Of a stretch of 64,000 nucleotides of DNA, positions 9,029 through 17,735 are shown in pieces. A model generated the notes under the pieces. That model saw only the letters and a list, made by a program, of their open reading frames with translations. It was not told the DNA's origin and made no database searches. A program made the translations under genes and the position numbers. Numbering within the stretch: position 1 is the first letter of the stretch; every line of letters starts with the position of its first letter. This stretch comes from Bacillaceae bacterium JMAK1. GTDB lineage: Bacteria; Bacillota; Bacilli; Bacillales; Marinococcaceae. The stretch covers positions 310,001 to 374,000 of the forward strand of contig JIBW01000004.1 in NCBI GenBank assembly GCA_012970285.1, in the 5' to 3' direction.

Positions 9029-9072
9029 TATTCGTCACATGTTGACAGGTTCCTTCGTGAAAGTGACGAATA
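9029..9072. promoter_or_regulatory. Inverted repeat, putative CdaR-type operator
   Basis: A perfect 10-bp inverted repeat TATTCGTCAC (9029-9038) / GTGACGAATA (9063-9072), half-site centres 34 bp apart, lies in the 170-bp divergent region between the regulator and the oxidoreductase. A TTGACA at 9042-9047 lies between the arms. The spacing of about three helical turns fits a dimer or tetramer operator; binding by the adjacent regulator is inference. Confidence 0.45.
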
Positions 9073-9171
9073 ATATAGCTGTTTCGGTTGAGATTTTTGT
9101 GGAGAGTACCTATAGAAGTGCCATGTTCGGTTTTGTAAAGTTATAAGAAACGAAAGAAAGTAGGCGGGGCG

Positions 9172-10341
9172 ATGAATACGAATCATGCGGATCTATTAAT
9201 CGTTGGTGGCGGTGTGATTGGATCAAGCATTGCTTATCATTTACTTAACGCGGGCTACGAAGGAAAAGTAATCGTGTTTGAAAAAGACCGAAAGTATGAA
9301 TATTCATCTACGCCACGAAGTGCTGGTGGCATTCGCCAACTGTTTACGACGAAAGTAAATATAGAGCTGAGTCAATATAGTTTACATGTATATAAGAATT
9401 TCCATCAAACGATGAAGTTTGATGGCTTTGATCCAGAGATTGATTTGAAACAACGAGGGTATTTATTTTTAGGAACCGATGAAATGATGGGCAAGTTTGA
9501 AGAACATCTCGAATTGCAACATCGACTAGGAGTGAACTCTGAAATTCTTGATAAAGCGGGCTTGTTAAACCGAATTCCAGAGCTTAATGTGGACGACATT
9601 GCAGGGGGGATTTATTGTAGCGAGAGCGGTTATTTGGACCCATATTCCGTCATGCAAGGCTACATTAAAAATGCAAAACGTCTTGGGGTAGAATACGTAT
9701 ACGATGAAGTAGCAGAGCTGGTGCTTGATGATGTTTTTCAAAATGGAGTGAAGATGACAAATGGAGACACGTATTATGCACCGATCGTGATTAACAGTGC
9801 AGGTGCATGGGCGTCGCAATTGAGTCAACAAGCGGGGTTCCCGTTACCCGTCGTATCACTTCCCCGCCGCGTGTTCCAGTTCGATACCGAAGTGCCTCTA
9901 CAAAATCCATTACCGCTTACGATGGACCCAACCGGCGTCTATTTCAGACACGAAGGAAAGCATTTCATTAGCGGTTATGCTGAAGATTATGTGCCAAGTA
10001 TGGATTTTAGTTGGAAGCGCCAAGATTTTATCGAGAACATTTGGCCAATCATCGGACATCGTGTTGGACCATTTGAACAGCTGAAACTCCAGAGTGGTTG
10101 GACTGGATTGTATGATCACAACACAGAAGATCATAATGCCATTATCGGTGAGCATCCCGAGGCAAAAGGTTATTACGTTGCCTTTGGCTTCAGCGGGCAC
10201 GGTATGCAACAAGCTCCGGCAGTCGGAAGAGGATTGACTGAACTGATTATGAAAGGGTACTATGACACGCTCGACTTGAGCCCATTGCGGGTTGAACGAT
10301 TTAAAGAAAAAGAACTGGTTATTGAAGATGCGATTTATTAA
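9172..10341 (+). CDS. FAD-dependent amine/amino-acid oxidoreductase (DAO family)
   Basis: A 389-aa cytoplasmic flavoenzyme. The N-terminus carries the dinucleotide-binding 'IVGGGVIGSSIAYHLL' and 'VIVFEKD'. An Arg-rich 'STPRSAGGIRQLF' follows, typical of sarcosine/glycine oxidase and DadA relatives, and the C-terminal FAD/substrate region is 'TGLYDHNTEDHNAIIGEHP' and 'FGFSGHGMQQAPAVGR'. Length fits monomeric sarcosine oxidase-like proteins. Substrate is unknown: an N-methyl or D-amino acid is the family expectation, but the CdaR-type regulator next door points toward an acid or imino acid. It appears to be monocistronic with a strong terminator. The RBS is modest (AGGCGGGG). Confidence 0.85.
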   Translation: MNTNHADLLIVGGGVIGSSIAYHLLNAGYEGKVIVFEKDRKYEYSSTPRSAGGIRQLFTTKVNIELSQYSLHVYKNFHQTMKFDGFDPEIDLKQRGYLFLGTDEMMGKFEEHLELQHRLGVNSEILDKAGLLNRIPELNVDDIAGGIYCSESGYLDPYSVMQGYIKNAKRLGVEYVYDEVAELVLDDVFQNGVKMTNGDTYYAPIVINSAGAWASQLSQQAGFPLPVVSLPRRVFQFDTEVPLQNPLPLTMDPTGVYFRHEGKHFISGYAEDYVPSMDFSWKRQDFIENIWPIIGHRVGPFEQLKLQSGWTGLYDHNTEDHNAIIGEHPEAKGYYVAFGFSGHGMQQAPAVGRGLTELIMKGYYDTLDLSPLRVERFKEKELVIEDAIY

Positions 10342-10358
10342 CGATTAATTGTATTATT

Positions 10359-10400
10359 AATAACGTCGAGCTGATTAATGCCAAGCAGCTCGACGTTATT
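10359..10400 (+). terminator. Rho-independent terminator of the FAD oxidoreductase gene
   Basis: 15-bp stem AATAACGTCGAGCTG / CAGCTCGACGTTATT with a 12-nt loop followed by TTTTG. Confidence 0.85.
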
Positions 10401-10476
10401 TTTTGTTGAAAGAGGTTGAAATAAACATCATCATTGTTACCCTGGTTTGAAGTGAACTAGATGGAAAAATCAAAAA

Positions 10477-10504
10477 TGTACAAATCCATTAACTATGGTA
10501 TACT
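10477..10504 (+). promoter_or_regulatory. Sigma-A-like promoter with extended -10
   Basis: TGTACA (10477-10482), 16-bp spacer, TATACT (10499-10504) preceded by TGG (extended -10). Its position excludes the longer reading frame start at 10495 for the following gene. Confidence 0.5.
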
Positions 10505-10557
10505 CAATTACTGTTTTCACAAATAACATAAGAATAGGGATAAGGAAGGAAACAATC

Positions 10558-11811
10558 ATGCCAACGATAACAATGTTCGCCTTTGTAGCATTCATCATTC
10601 TTAGTCTGATGCCGTTACGAAAAGAGAAAAATCGTAATACGTGGGGTTATATTAGCGCGTTTGGATCAACGATTGTAGCCATCGTTATATTTTTGGCGGT
10701 CTTATTATTAAATGTTAATTTACTATTAGGTATAGGAATTATGGTCGTTATGTCCATCCTATTGGATCGAAACACGTATACGAAAGCAGGTATTATTACG
10801 TTAGGTATTCTTTCTATGATCATTGGTGGATTAGTCTATTACGTACTAAGAGAAGACGTGGACTTTGTTGTGAATTACATAAAAACAGATCCTTCTACCT
10901 CTTTTTATTATGCAGTTAATGATGAAGTTGTTGTGAGTCGAAACGAAGACATGAATATTCCTTTAGCGAGTACAGCTAAAATGACCATTGCAGGTGTGTT
11001 CGCTGAGGAAGTGACTTCGGGGAACATCGATCCAGATGAACAAATAGACATTGTAGACCTTGAGAAATTTCACCTTCCTGATACGGATGGTGGCGCACAC
11101 CCTGCCTGGTTAGAAGATGTAGGTGAAGACACGGTTTCGTTAGAAGAAGTTGTCCGAGGGATGATGTCATATAGCTCAAATGCCAATACAGATTATCTTT
11201 TAGAACAATTAGGCATTGATTATGTTAATGAACGGATTGCTGAATGGGGAATGGAAAATCATGACGATATGATTCCTTTTGTAAGTGGATTAATCGTTAT
11301 TCAAGAATACGATGGGAACTTGGAAGACTTGTCATTTGAAGATTATGAACAACTGGTACTAGAAACGCATCAATCTATTGTGAGTGGAGAAGTAAATGCA
11401 GGTGAAATGAGCCTTACTGCTGGATTGGGAGACCAACGGTATTGGTCAGATTGGTTACCTTCATCAACTACAGCAGAATACAGCCAATGGCTAAATCAGA
11501 TCCAAACAGGGGAGTGGGCGGATGAAGAAACTTCCGACTACTTAATGGCCATTTTATCTGATAACTACGATGCGCCAGAAGGGTTTGCGATTATGGGTGG
11601 TAAAGGCGGTTCAACGGCATTTGTGTTAAATGAACCAAGGTTCCTGTCTACAGTGGACGGTGATACCTTGCAGTGGGCAATGTTTACCGATGATTTAAAT
11701 ACGTGGGAAAGGTTTAAATTAAACCGCAATTACTTTACATTCGTACAGCAATTTCTTGAAGATCCTAATTACAGAGAAGAAGTGGTCGAGGAACTACAGT
11801 CTGCTGAATAA
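10558..11811 (+). CDS. Membrane-anchored class A beta-lactamase-like serine hydrolase
   Basis: A 417-aa protein with three or four N-terminal transmembrane helices (residues ~1-95), then an extracytoplasmic penicillin-interacting-type domain. The active-site tetrad SxxK is S138-T-A-K141, SxN is S206-S-N208, and the KTG-box equivalent is 'GGKGGSTAF' near residue 365. Unlike secreted beta-lactamases it has a multi-helix membrane module and no signal peptide, so it may be a peptidoglycan or ester hydrolase rather than a resistance enzyme. ATG 10558 is chosen for AAGGAAGG 8 bp upstream and for the promoter at 10477-10504. Single-gene unit. Confidence 0.78.
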   Translation: MPTITMFAFVAFIILSLMPLRKEKNRNTWGYISAFGSTIVAIVIFLAVLLLNVNLLLGIGIMVVMSILLDRNTYTKAGIITLGILSMIIGGLVYYVLREDVDFVVNYIKTDPSTSFYYAVNDEVVVSRNEDMNIPLASTAKMTIAGVFAEEVTSGNIDPDEQIDIVDLEKFHLPDTDGGAHPAWLEDVGEDTVSLEEVVRGMMSYSSNANTDYLLEQLGIDYVNERIAEWGMENHDDMIPFVSGLIVIQEYDGNLEDLSFEDYEQLVLETHQSIVSGEVNAGEMSLTAGLGDQRYWSDWLPSSTTAEYSQWLNQIQTGEWADEETSDYLMAILSDNYDAPEGFAIMGGKGGSTAFVLNEPRFLSTVDGDTLQWAMFTDDLNTWERFKLNRNYFTFVQQFLEDPNYREEVVEELQSAE

Positions 11812-11850
11812 AAACCAAGGTCCTCCAATTGTTTAGGAGGACCTTGGTTT
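11812..11850. terminator. Bidirectional terminator between convergent genes
   Basis: 15-bp perfect stem AAACCAAGGTCCTCC / GGAGGACCTTGGTTT around a 9-nt loop. Confidence 0.85.
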
Positions 11851-12925
11851 ATGCTTCGAGCTTCTGATCTGGGAGGTTGGTCGGTTTCTTTTTTGAAATC
11901 GCCTTAATAGTAATGGCACCCATTAGAATAAAACCAATTAATCCAGTGATTGGATAGAGAATGTTAACGAGGTCTGTAAAGCCGACGAAGCTTGCCCCAT
12001 AGGCAAGAAAGCCGAACAAGGAACCGCACAATTTAAACTTCATTGTGCCAGGGCGCATCATTCGGCTAGTGAACGAATAGAGCATCCCAACGGCAGTGTT
12101 AAAGATCATCCCGAAGATTAAGACGACAAAGATTAAAGCAATAATCGGCATAAAATCAGAGGCAATGATTAACGTAGGCATCGCAACATTTGCAGCTAAA
12201 TGGAAATTCGAGAAGATGGAAATGTGAATCATTAATGTTAATAACCCAAGTGTTAGCCCCCCGAACATTCCTCCGATGAACAGTGCTTTTTTGTTTTTCG
12301 TTGAACCTCCCATGACTGAAAGCATCGGAAAACTTGCGGCGACACAATTCGATACGAACAAACAAGCACCTAGTAACCAATGGAATGTCGCTGCTGACTC
12401 TGGTTGTTGGAGTTGCATAAATTGATCAATTGAGTAGTTCGTAGTAACCGCAGAGTATCCGGACATGGCAACGAGCAACACGAACATAATCGGTGTAAAG
12501 ATTCCAAGTACATAAAGAATTCCCTTGAAGTTTAAAAACAATGTTGCGATCGTAAGTAGAGTAAGGATTAAACTACCTAAATAGATTGGCAATCCGAATT
12601 GTTGATCAAAAAGAGAGCCTCCACCTGCAATCATAATGACTAAGATGCCAAATAAGAAAAAGGTCAGAAATAAATCAACAAATACGGCTAAATATTTTCC
12701 ACACAAGTATTGCAACACACGGTAATGGGATTTGGCATTAATCTCACTTCCAATTCGAATGACACTGGTGAGTAGGAACATAAAAAGCCCTGTTGCAATT
12801 AGAGCACCGATCCCGCCTACCCATCCAAAAAACGTAAAAAACTGCATAATTTCTTGTCCAGATGCAATACCAGCACCGACGACAACCCCGACGACCGCGA
12901 ATGCAAACGTTAATCCTTCTTTCAT
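11849..12925 (-). CDS. YkvI-like integral membrane transporter
   Basis: A 358-aa, roughly ten-helix membrane protein of the YkvI family, distantly related to the APC amino-acid transporter fold. The first helix has 'VGVVVGAGIASGQEIMQFF', with the unwound GAGIASG motif typical of the substrate site in this fold. AAAGGAGAGG precedes ATG. It lies 27 bp after the racemase-like gene on the same strand, so the two form an operon. Together they suggest import of an amino acid or hydantoin-like compound followed by racemisation (inference); the substrate of YkvI is not known to me. Confidence 0.82.
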   Translation of the reverse strand: MKEGLTFAFAVVGVVVGAGIASGQEIMQFFTFFGWVGGIGALIATGLFMFLLTSVIRIGSEINAKSHYRVLQYLCGKYLAVFVDLFLTFFLFGILVIMIAGGGSLFDQQFGLPIYLGSLILTLLTIATLFLNFKGILYVLGIFTPIMFVLLVAMSGYSAVTTNYSIDQFMQLQQPESAATFHWLLGACLFVSNCVAASFPMLSVMGGSTKNKKALFIGGMFGGLTLGLLTLMIHISIFSNFHLAANVAMPTLIIASDFMPIIALIFVVLIFGMIFNTAVGMLYSFTSRMMRPGTMKFKLCGSLFGFLAYGASFVGFTDLVNILYPITGLIGFILMGAITIKAISKKKPTNLPDQKLEA

Positions 12926-12952
12926 GTAAGCCCTCTCCTTTGTTGAAATGTC

Positions 12953-13723
12953 TTACATAAATCCGTAATAAGGTTTTTGCGTGGTAGCATAGTGCATCCA
13001 ATGAATAAGCGTAATAAAGTCATATACAGGGCGAGATGTTGCTTGTTGAATCGCGTGAGCATACGGTGGCAAATCACTACATTCCAATAGAATGACAGCA
13101 ATGTCTTCATGACTGCCGACGAGAGATTTCGCAGCTGTTACGGCCTCTTGTTCAAGTGCTGCGTGATCAAACGTTCCACGATCTTCAATAATGCATGAAA
13201 ATTCTGTTAAAAGACTTAAGTCTTGGATACGGATTGAGGATGAATCATGAATGCCACAACTTTCTAGAAGCTCTGGTGTCATACCTTTTTCATAGGCAGT
13301 CAAAATTCCGACCTTTTTATCTGGCTTTAATCCAGCAAGAATCCATGGAACTTGCATGAGGCTAGATAAGTAGACTGGAATCTCTACAGCTGCTGCCACT
13401 TCCTTTTGGAATCGTCCAAAAAAGCCACATGCTGATGTGATCGCTCTTGCTCCTTCTTTTTCCAATTCCTTTGCGGTATTCACAACGGTTTCGAGTAAAT
13501 CTGCATCACCATTTAGTAGTTTCATTGTCGTACAGTTCGGGACTTTTTTAGGCATGACCGGGAATGGATACGTACTTAAGTTCGCGACATTGCCTGGTAC
13601 GGTTGGGTACCAGCAATCATCCAAATACAAAATACCAACTGAAAAACCCGTCACATATTGTCCGCGTAGCTGTGTCACCGCTGCTGAGTTAGGACTTACA
13701 TAGCCGTATGTACGATTTTGCAT
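12953..13723 (-). CDS. Aspartate/glutamate (hydantoin) racemase superfamily protein
   Basis: A 256-aa cytosolic enzyme. Two catalytic-type cysteines are placed as in the superfamily: 'ITSACGFFGRFQ' in the first half and 'ILLECSDLPPYA' in the second. It lacks the exact signatures of MurI, so a peptidoglycan role is unlikely; aspartate, hydantoin or maleate-isomerase-like chemistry remain open. The start is well supported by AAAGGAGG upstream of ATG. It is the first gene of a two-gene operon with the YkvI-like transporter and is divergent from PadR across 234 bp. Confidence 0.8.
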   Translation of the reverse strand: MQNRTYGYVSPNSAAVTQLRGQYVTGFSVGILYLDDCWYPTVPGNVANLSTYPFPVMPKKVPNCTTMKLLNGDADLLETVVNTAKELEKEGARAITSACGFFGRFQKEVAAAVEIPVYLSSLMQVPWILAGLKPDKKVGILTAYEKGMTPELLESCGIHDSSSIRIQDLSLLTEFSCIIEDRGTFDHAALEQEAVTAAKSLVGSHEDIAVILLECSDLPPYAHAIQQATSRPVYDFITLIHWMHYATTQKPYYGFM

Positions 13724-13892
13724 TGGGGTTCCTCCTTTTTATAACACTGAAACGGCAAAATCTAGATACTTCTACGCTACCGAACTATTTGTTTGCACTC
13801 TACAGCATACATGACCAATTTTTATCGTGAGATGTTGCCGACCTTTTGTGCAAAAGTTCTAAAGGAATTCTTAAGAGACTTACAAATCTCTG

Positions 13893-13922
13893 TTGAAATT
13901 CGTCATCTGCTATGTCTATACT
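13893..13922 (+). promoter_or_regulatory. Predicted sigma-A promoter of the PadR operon
   Basis: TTGAAA (13893-13898), 18-bp spacer, TATACT (13917-13922). CTATAC and GTATATAG arms straddle the transcription start region (about 13915-13941), a plausible autoregulatory operator. Confidence 0.45.
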
Positions 13923-13957
13923 TTGTAATACGAGGTATATAGAAAAGAGGATATACG

Positions 13958-14281
13958 ATGGATAAAGAAATGATGAAAGGTAATATTGACTTGATTTTAC
14001 TCTCACTAATCGCTAAAGAAGATTTATATGGCTATGAAATGACGAAAAAACTGCGAGCAATTAGTGATGAGTCGTACCAAATGAGTGAAGGAACGCTCTA
14101 TCCCTCGTTGAAACGTATGGAAAAGAAGGGGTGGATCGAATCGTATTGGAATGATAGTAGCGGGAAGCGACGGAAGTACTATCACGTGACAGATGAAGGT
14201 GTACTGGAACTTAAGAAAAAGCGTGCGGATTGGGGCGTACTAAACGATCTCGTCCAACGAACGAGTGAGTCACATGAGTAG
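13958..14281 (+). CDS. PadR family transcriptional regulator
   Basis: A 107-aa winged-helix repressor. The PadR N-terminal pattern is clear: 'GNIDLILLSLIAKEDLYGYEM', then 'YQMSEGTLYPSLKRMEKKGWIESYW', the recognition helix and wing, and 'KYYHVTDEGVLELKKK'. It is short, as in PadR subfamily-2 members paired with HAAS-domain membrane proteins. Its stop overlaps the start of the membrane-protein gene, so the regulator and its output are coupled. The inducer is unknown; membrane-active compounds are the usual signal in this arrangement (inference). Confidence 0.92.
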   Translation: MDKEMMKGNIDLILLSLIAKEDLYGYEMTKKLRAISDESYQMSEGTLYPSLKRMEKKGWIESYWNDSSGKRRKYYHVTDEGVLELKKKRADWGVLNDLVQRTSESHE

Positions 14282-15170
14282 CTTTCCGAGTTTTGTAGAG
14301 CGAATCGTTCAGCAAACGGACGGTAGCCGTGCTGAACATGAGGATTTGTATGAAGAGTTACTCGTTCATCTCGAAGACATGAAAGAAGATAAAATGAGTA
14401 ACGGCAAATCTGAAAAGGAAGCGGAGGAGGAAGCAATGAGTGAGTTTGGCAAAGAGTCTGTCCTAGGTGATCAAATTCAACAAGCGAAATTTCCTTTTCG
14501 AAGAGAGATGTTCCTTGGATTTGTATTCGGGTCATTTTTATGGATGTGCGCGCTGTTTGTCCATGTTGTCGTAGTGGAACAAATGGCTGTCTATTCATTA
14601 TTTACGATCTTTATCGGACAGATTGCAGTGCTTGTTTTATCATTAAACCAACGATTTGTACTTAAGCGTAAACAGTGGATGAACATGGCATTGTTATTGC
14701 ATTTATTACTGTTTATTTTGTTTGGTCTTACTGGCCTTTATACGCAAGCAACGTCATTTCATGTATTGTTTTATGTCATGATTTTATTGAATATTGCGCT
14801 GATTTATCTTACGACTTTATCGTATAACGGGTCATCGAAAGAAGTTAAAACCCGTCGTTATTTTCATAGTATGCAATTAACAACAGGCTTTACGATCGCT
14901 GCAATTAATGTATTCATCGGCTTCGGTGCGATGATTTTTGTTGGGCTTAATATTATATTGCTTAATTATGTGTTGCCAATTGTCGTATGGGCACTAAGTT
15001 ATGTACTGCAAGCAAAGTTTCTAAAGCGGACGAAACGAGCAATGGTCGTAAGTAGTGTAGTTACGTTTTTCGTCTTCCTATTTGGAACATTACCGGTTGC
15101 AAGTCTATGGTTACCGTTTGTACCAATGGAGATTGCACAGTTTTTCTGGCCGTTTAGGCCGTCAATGTAG
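14274..15170 (+). CDS. HAAS-domain membrane protein, PadR partner
   Basis: A 298-aa protein. Residues ~1-75 are a soluble helical domain ('VERIVQQTDGSRAEHEDLYEELLVHLEDMKED', 'EAEEEAMSEFG') of the HAAS/DUF1700-like type that commonly accompanies PadR. Seven or so transmembrane helices follow ('FVFGSFLWMCALFVHVVVV' onward). ATG 14274 overlaps the padR stop by 8 bp; GTG 14265 is the alternative, and neither has a good RBS, consistent with translational coupling. Function unknown; probably senses or adjusts the envelope. Confidence 0.75.
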   Translation: MSSFPSFVERIVQQTDGSRAEHEDLYEELLVHLEDMKEDKMSNGKSEKEAEEEAMSEFGKESVLGDQIQQAKFPFRREMFLGFVFGSFLWMCALFVHVVVVEQMAVYSLFTIFIGQIAVLVLSLNQRFVLKRKQWMNMALLLHLLLFILFGLTGLYTQATSFHVLFYVMILLNIALIYLTTLSYNGSSKEVKTRRYFHSMQLTTGFTIAAINVFIGFGAMIFVGLNIILLNYVLPIVVWALSYVLQAKFLKRTKRAMVVSSVVTFFVFLFGTLPVASLWLPFVPMEIAQFFWPFRPSM

Positions 15171-15182
15171 GGAGTTGATAGG

Positions 15183-16154
15183 ATGCAATTTAAAAATATT
15201 CTCCTTTTAATCGGTGTAATGGGTGGTATAGTCGTGGCATTAGCTACATTCGGTTTCATTCAAACGAATCAGGAGACTGAACCAAGGTTTACAGGAGAGT
15301 TCGCTGTTAACGGCGATCAATTAGTCTATGCGATAGAACATGAGGAAAAAGAATCTTTGCTTCTAAATGAAGAAACTATATTTGAAGCTAGTTCAGAGTA
15401 TCAATTGTTTGATCCTGTATTTGCACAAGACCAAGTGTTGTTTATTCACACGACAGGCTATGATGATCAACCAGCAGGTGAAGGAGAAAACCAACTGAGA
15501 ACGAGCGAAATTATTAATGGCGCTGGAGACATTATTGTCGAAGCAAGGGGAGTACTCAATCAACTCGTTTACGATGAAAAAAATGATCAGCTGTATGCGG
15601 GTGGAATCCATATTTCACAAGGTGTTGAACCTGAACAAGGCTTTGAACCTTTAGATGAGGGCTTTTTTAAAGTCGAAGAAGATGGTTCATTGACTAGAAT
15701 CTTTGATCGAGCGATGACGGTTCATCAAGTATTAGACGAAGGACAATTTGTTGTAACGATGTATGATGATTACGAGCTGGATGAGCGAACAGCAGATTCA
15801 ATTTTCGAGTCTATTTCACGTTCATATCTGTATGATCCGAACACAGAAGAGGTTGAATTATTGTCAGATGAAGATACGGAAGTCGACGTGAGCCAATCAG
15901 TGATCTATGACGATGCACTGCTCTACCAGACAATTATGAACCCGAATAGCAATGAAAACTATGATTATGATCTCGTTTATGAAGGTGATCGCTTAAACGT
16001 CGGTTCAGCTGTCGGGAACATTCAATTGCAAGACGATCAGCTATATTATACAAAACGTGAACAAAGTGGTTTTCAAAACAAGCCAGCGTTTACACTTTAT
16101 ACGTATGACCTTTTACAAGGAATGGAAGAAGAGGTGACATTAGTCACGGATTAG
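15183..16154 (+). CDS. Anchored acidic extracytoplasmic protein of unknown function
   Basis: A 323-aa protein with one N-terminal helix ('NILLLIGVMGGIVVALATFGF') that should act as an uncleaved anchor, followed by ~290 strongly acidic, beta-rich residues. Repeating patterns of the type 'YDEKNDQLYAGGI', 'YDDALLYQTI' and 'LQDDQLYYTKRE' suggest blades of a beta-propeller-like fold, but I do not recognise a family. It lies 12 bp after the HAAS gene with a GGGAG RBS, third gene of the PadR operon. Its acidity is typical of exported proteins in alkaliphiles and halophiles. Confidence 0.6.
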   Translation: MQFKNILLLIGVMGGIVVALATFGFIQTNQETEPRFTGEFAVNGDQLVYAIEHEEKESLLLNEETIFEASSEYQLFDPVFAQDQVLFIHTTGYDDQPAGEGENQLRTSEIINGAGDIIVEARGVLNQLVYDEKNDQLYAGGIHISQGVEPEQGFEPLDEGFFKVEEDGSLTRIFDRAMTVHQVLDEGQFVVTMYDDYELDERTADSIFESISRSYLYDPNTEEVELLSDEDTEVDVSQSVIYDDALLYQTIMNPNSNENYDYDLVYEGDRLNVGSAVGNIQLQDDQLYYTKREQSGFQNKPAFTLYTYDLLQGMEEEVTLVTD

Positions 16155-16301
16155 CAATGATCCCATGTATTTTGTCAGGATATTTAACAGAATAAAGTGT
16201 TATTTTGACGAAAAAGCGAAGGAATCTACACAATCTGCATGGAATATAGCAATAGTGAATGATCAAAACAAAACGCTCCAAAGAATGAAAGGGTGACTTC
16301 T

Positions 16302-17735
16302 ATGTTTAACGATCAAGAAATGATGATCATTACGATTGCTGTAATTGTGTACTTTTTCTTTTTGTTCGGCTTTAGTATATGGGTAAGTCGAGGTGTCAAA
16401 ACCTATGATGACTATAATGTTGCTGGTCGTGGTGTACGAATGTTTTCACTCATTCTTACATTTGTTGCGACAGCGATTGGTGGATCGATTTTACTTGGCT
16501 ACATGACGAGTGGTTATGAAATCGGGATGGGTCAACAATGGGCGAACATCGGGATCTTTATTTTCTCCGTCGTGCTCGTGTTATTTTTTGCGAAGCGAAT
16601 TCGAAGACTTGGTGAGAAGCACAACATGGTCACTCTCGGTGACTTTACGGCGCTTCGTTACGGGGAGAAAGCACGGCTTCCAACCGTAATCGCTGTATTA
16701 ATGGCGTACTGCTCCATTACCGGGATGCAGTTTGTATCGATTGCAACGATTTTGAGTTTTACTATGGATGTTAACTTTACCGTCGGTATTATTATCGGTT
16801 GGGTTTTACTTACGATTAAAACGTATTTCGGCGGGCTAAAAGCTGTTGTCTTGCAAGATGCGATTCACGGTACCGTTCAAACCGTCGGAATCTTCCTGCT
16901 TTTCTTTGTGGTGATGTATTATTCAGGTGGCTGGCAAAATGTTGAACAAAATGCAAGAGAAGTTGGAGACGGCTGGATGTTATCGCTATCCAGTTTGCCA
17001 ACGCAAGAGATCTTTGTTTTTCTACTTACGATTGGTGCGTATCAATGTGTTCGTCAAGACTTATGGCAACGTTTCTGGGCAGCAAGTTCTGAAAAAACGA
17101 TGAATATCGGGTATTGGATTTCCATTATTCTGTCCGCATTAACAGGAGTTGTTGTCGTCTTAATTGGGATTATGAGTTTACACGGGTTGAATATGACGAT
17201 CGATCCTACGCTCGTTTATTATGAAGTCGTTGGAGAAGTATTTCCGTTCTCGCTCGTTCTAATCATGATTCTAGCGTTATTAGCTACGGTTATATCAACG
17301 GCAGATTCTTTCTTCATCTCAGGGGCTTCCTCGATTGTAAATGACATTATCGGTCCGAGAGTGAAGAACCCGAGCAATCAGAAGATGTTGTTCTACAGTC
17401 GCGTTAGTGTTGGTATTGTATCGGTGATTGCACTGTTATTAGCGTTGTATATTCCGCAATTGGTCAGTCTTTGGGTAACGGGAACAGCAATGCTCGTATC
17501 GGGGATGCTTGCTCCAATTATGGTCGGACTCGTCTGGGACGGCGTGACGAAGATTGCGGGTCTCGCTTCCATGTGGAGTGGTTTAGTCACCTCGATAGTT
17601 TGGCAATTACTCGATCATCCATTTGGCTTACACCCTGTTTTTATCGGGTTGCCACTGTCCATTATTGTGTTGTTTACGGTCACATTTGTCACGACTAACC
17701 GAAATCGAGATGTGAACAGGAGTGAAGCGCTATGA
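16302..17735 (+). CDS. Sodium:solute symporter (SSS family)
   Basis: A 477-aa, about 13-helix Na+-coupled transporter. Recognisable SSS regions are 'YNVAGRGVRMFSLILTFVATAIGGSILLGY' at helices 1-2 and 'ISTADSFFISGASSIVNDI', which contains the conserved sodium-site Ser residues. ATG 16302 is chosen for AAAGGG 8 bp upstream; an in-frame GTG at 16293 lies inside that RBS. A candidate promoter TTGACG-16 bp-TACACA is at 16205-16232. The amidohydrolase ATG overlaps its stop (ATGA), so uptake and hydrolysis of one substrate, probably an amide or N-acyl compound, are coupled. Confidence 0.88.
   Translation: MFNDQEMMIITIAVIVYFFFLFGFSIWVSRGVKTYDDYNVAGRGVRMFSLILTFVATAIGGSILLGYMTSGYEIGMGQQWANIGIFIFSVVLVLFFAKRIRRLGEKHNMVTLGDFTALRYGEKARLPTVIAVLMAYCSITGMQFVSIATILSFTMDVNFTVGIIIGWVLLTIKTYFGGLKAVVLQDAIHGTVQTVGIFLLFFVVMYYSGGWQNVEQNAREVGDGWMLSLSSLPTQEIFVFLLTIGAYQCVRQDLWQRFWAASSEKTMNIGYWISIILSALTGVVVVLIGIMSLHGLNMTIDPTLVYYEVVGEVFPFSLVLIMILALLATVISTADSFFISGASSIVNDIIGPRVKNPSNQKMLFYSRVSVGIVSVIALLLALYIPQLVSLWVTGTAMLVSGMLAPIMVGLVWDGVTKIAGLASMWSGLVTSIVWQLLDHPFGLHPVFIGLPLSIIVLFTVTFVTTNRNRDVNRSEAL

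Noticed and set aside
10495-10557. N-terminal extension of the beta-lactamase-like protein
   Set aside because: A promoter (TGTACA-16-TATACT with extended -10) overlaps this stretch and a good RBS stands before ATG 10558.
14182-14598. 138-codon antisense frame over padR and the HAAS gene
   Set aside because: Spans two genes with good family matches on the other strand; no RBS or domain.
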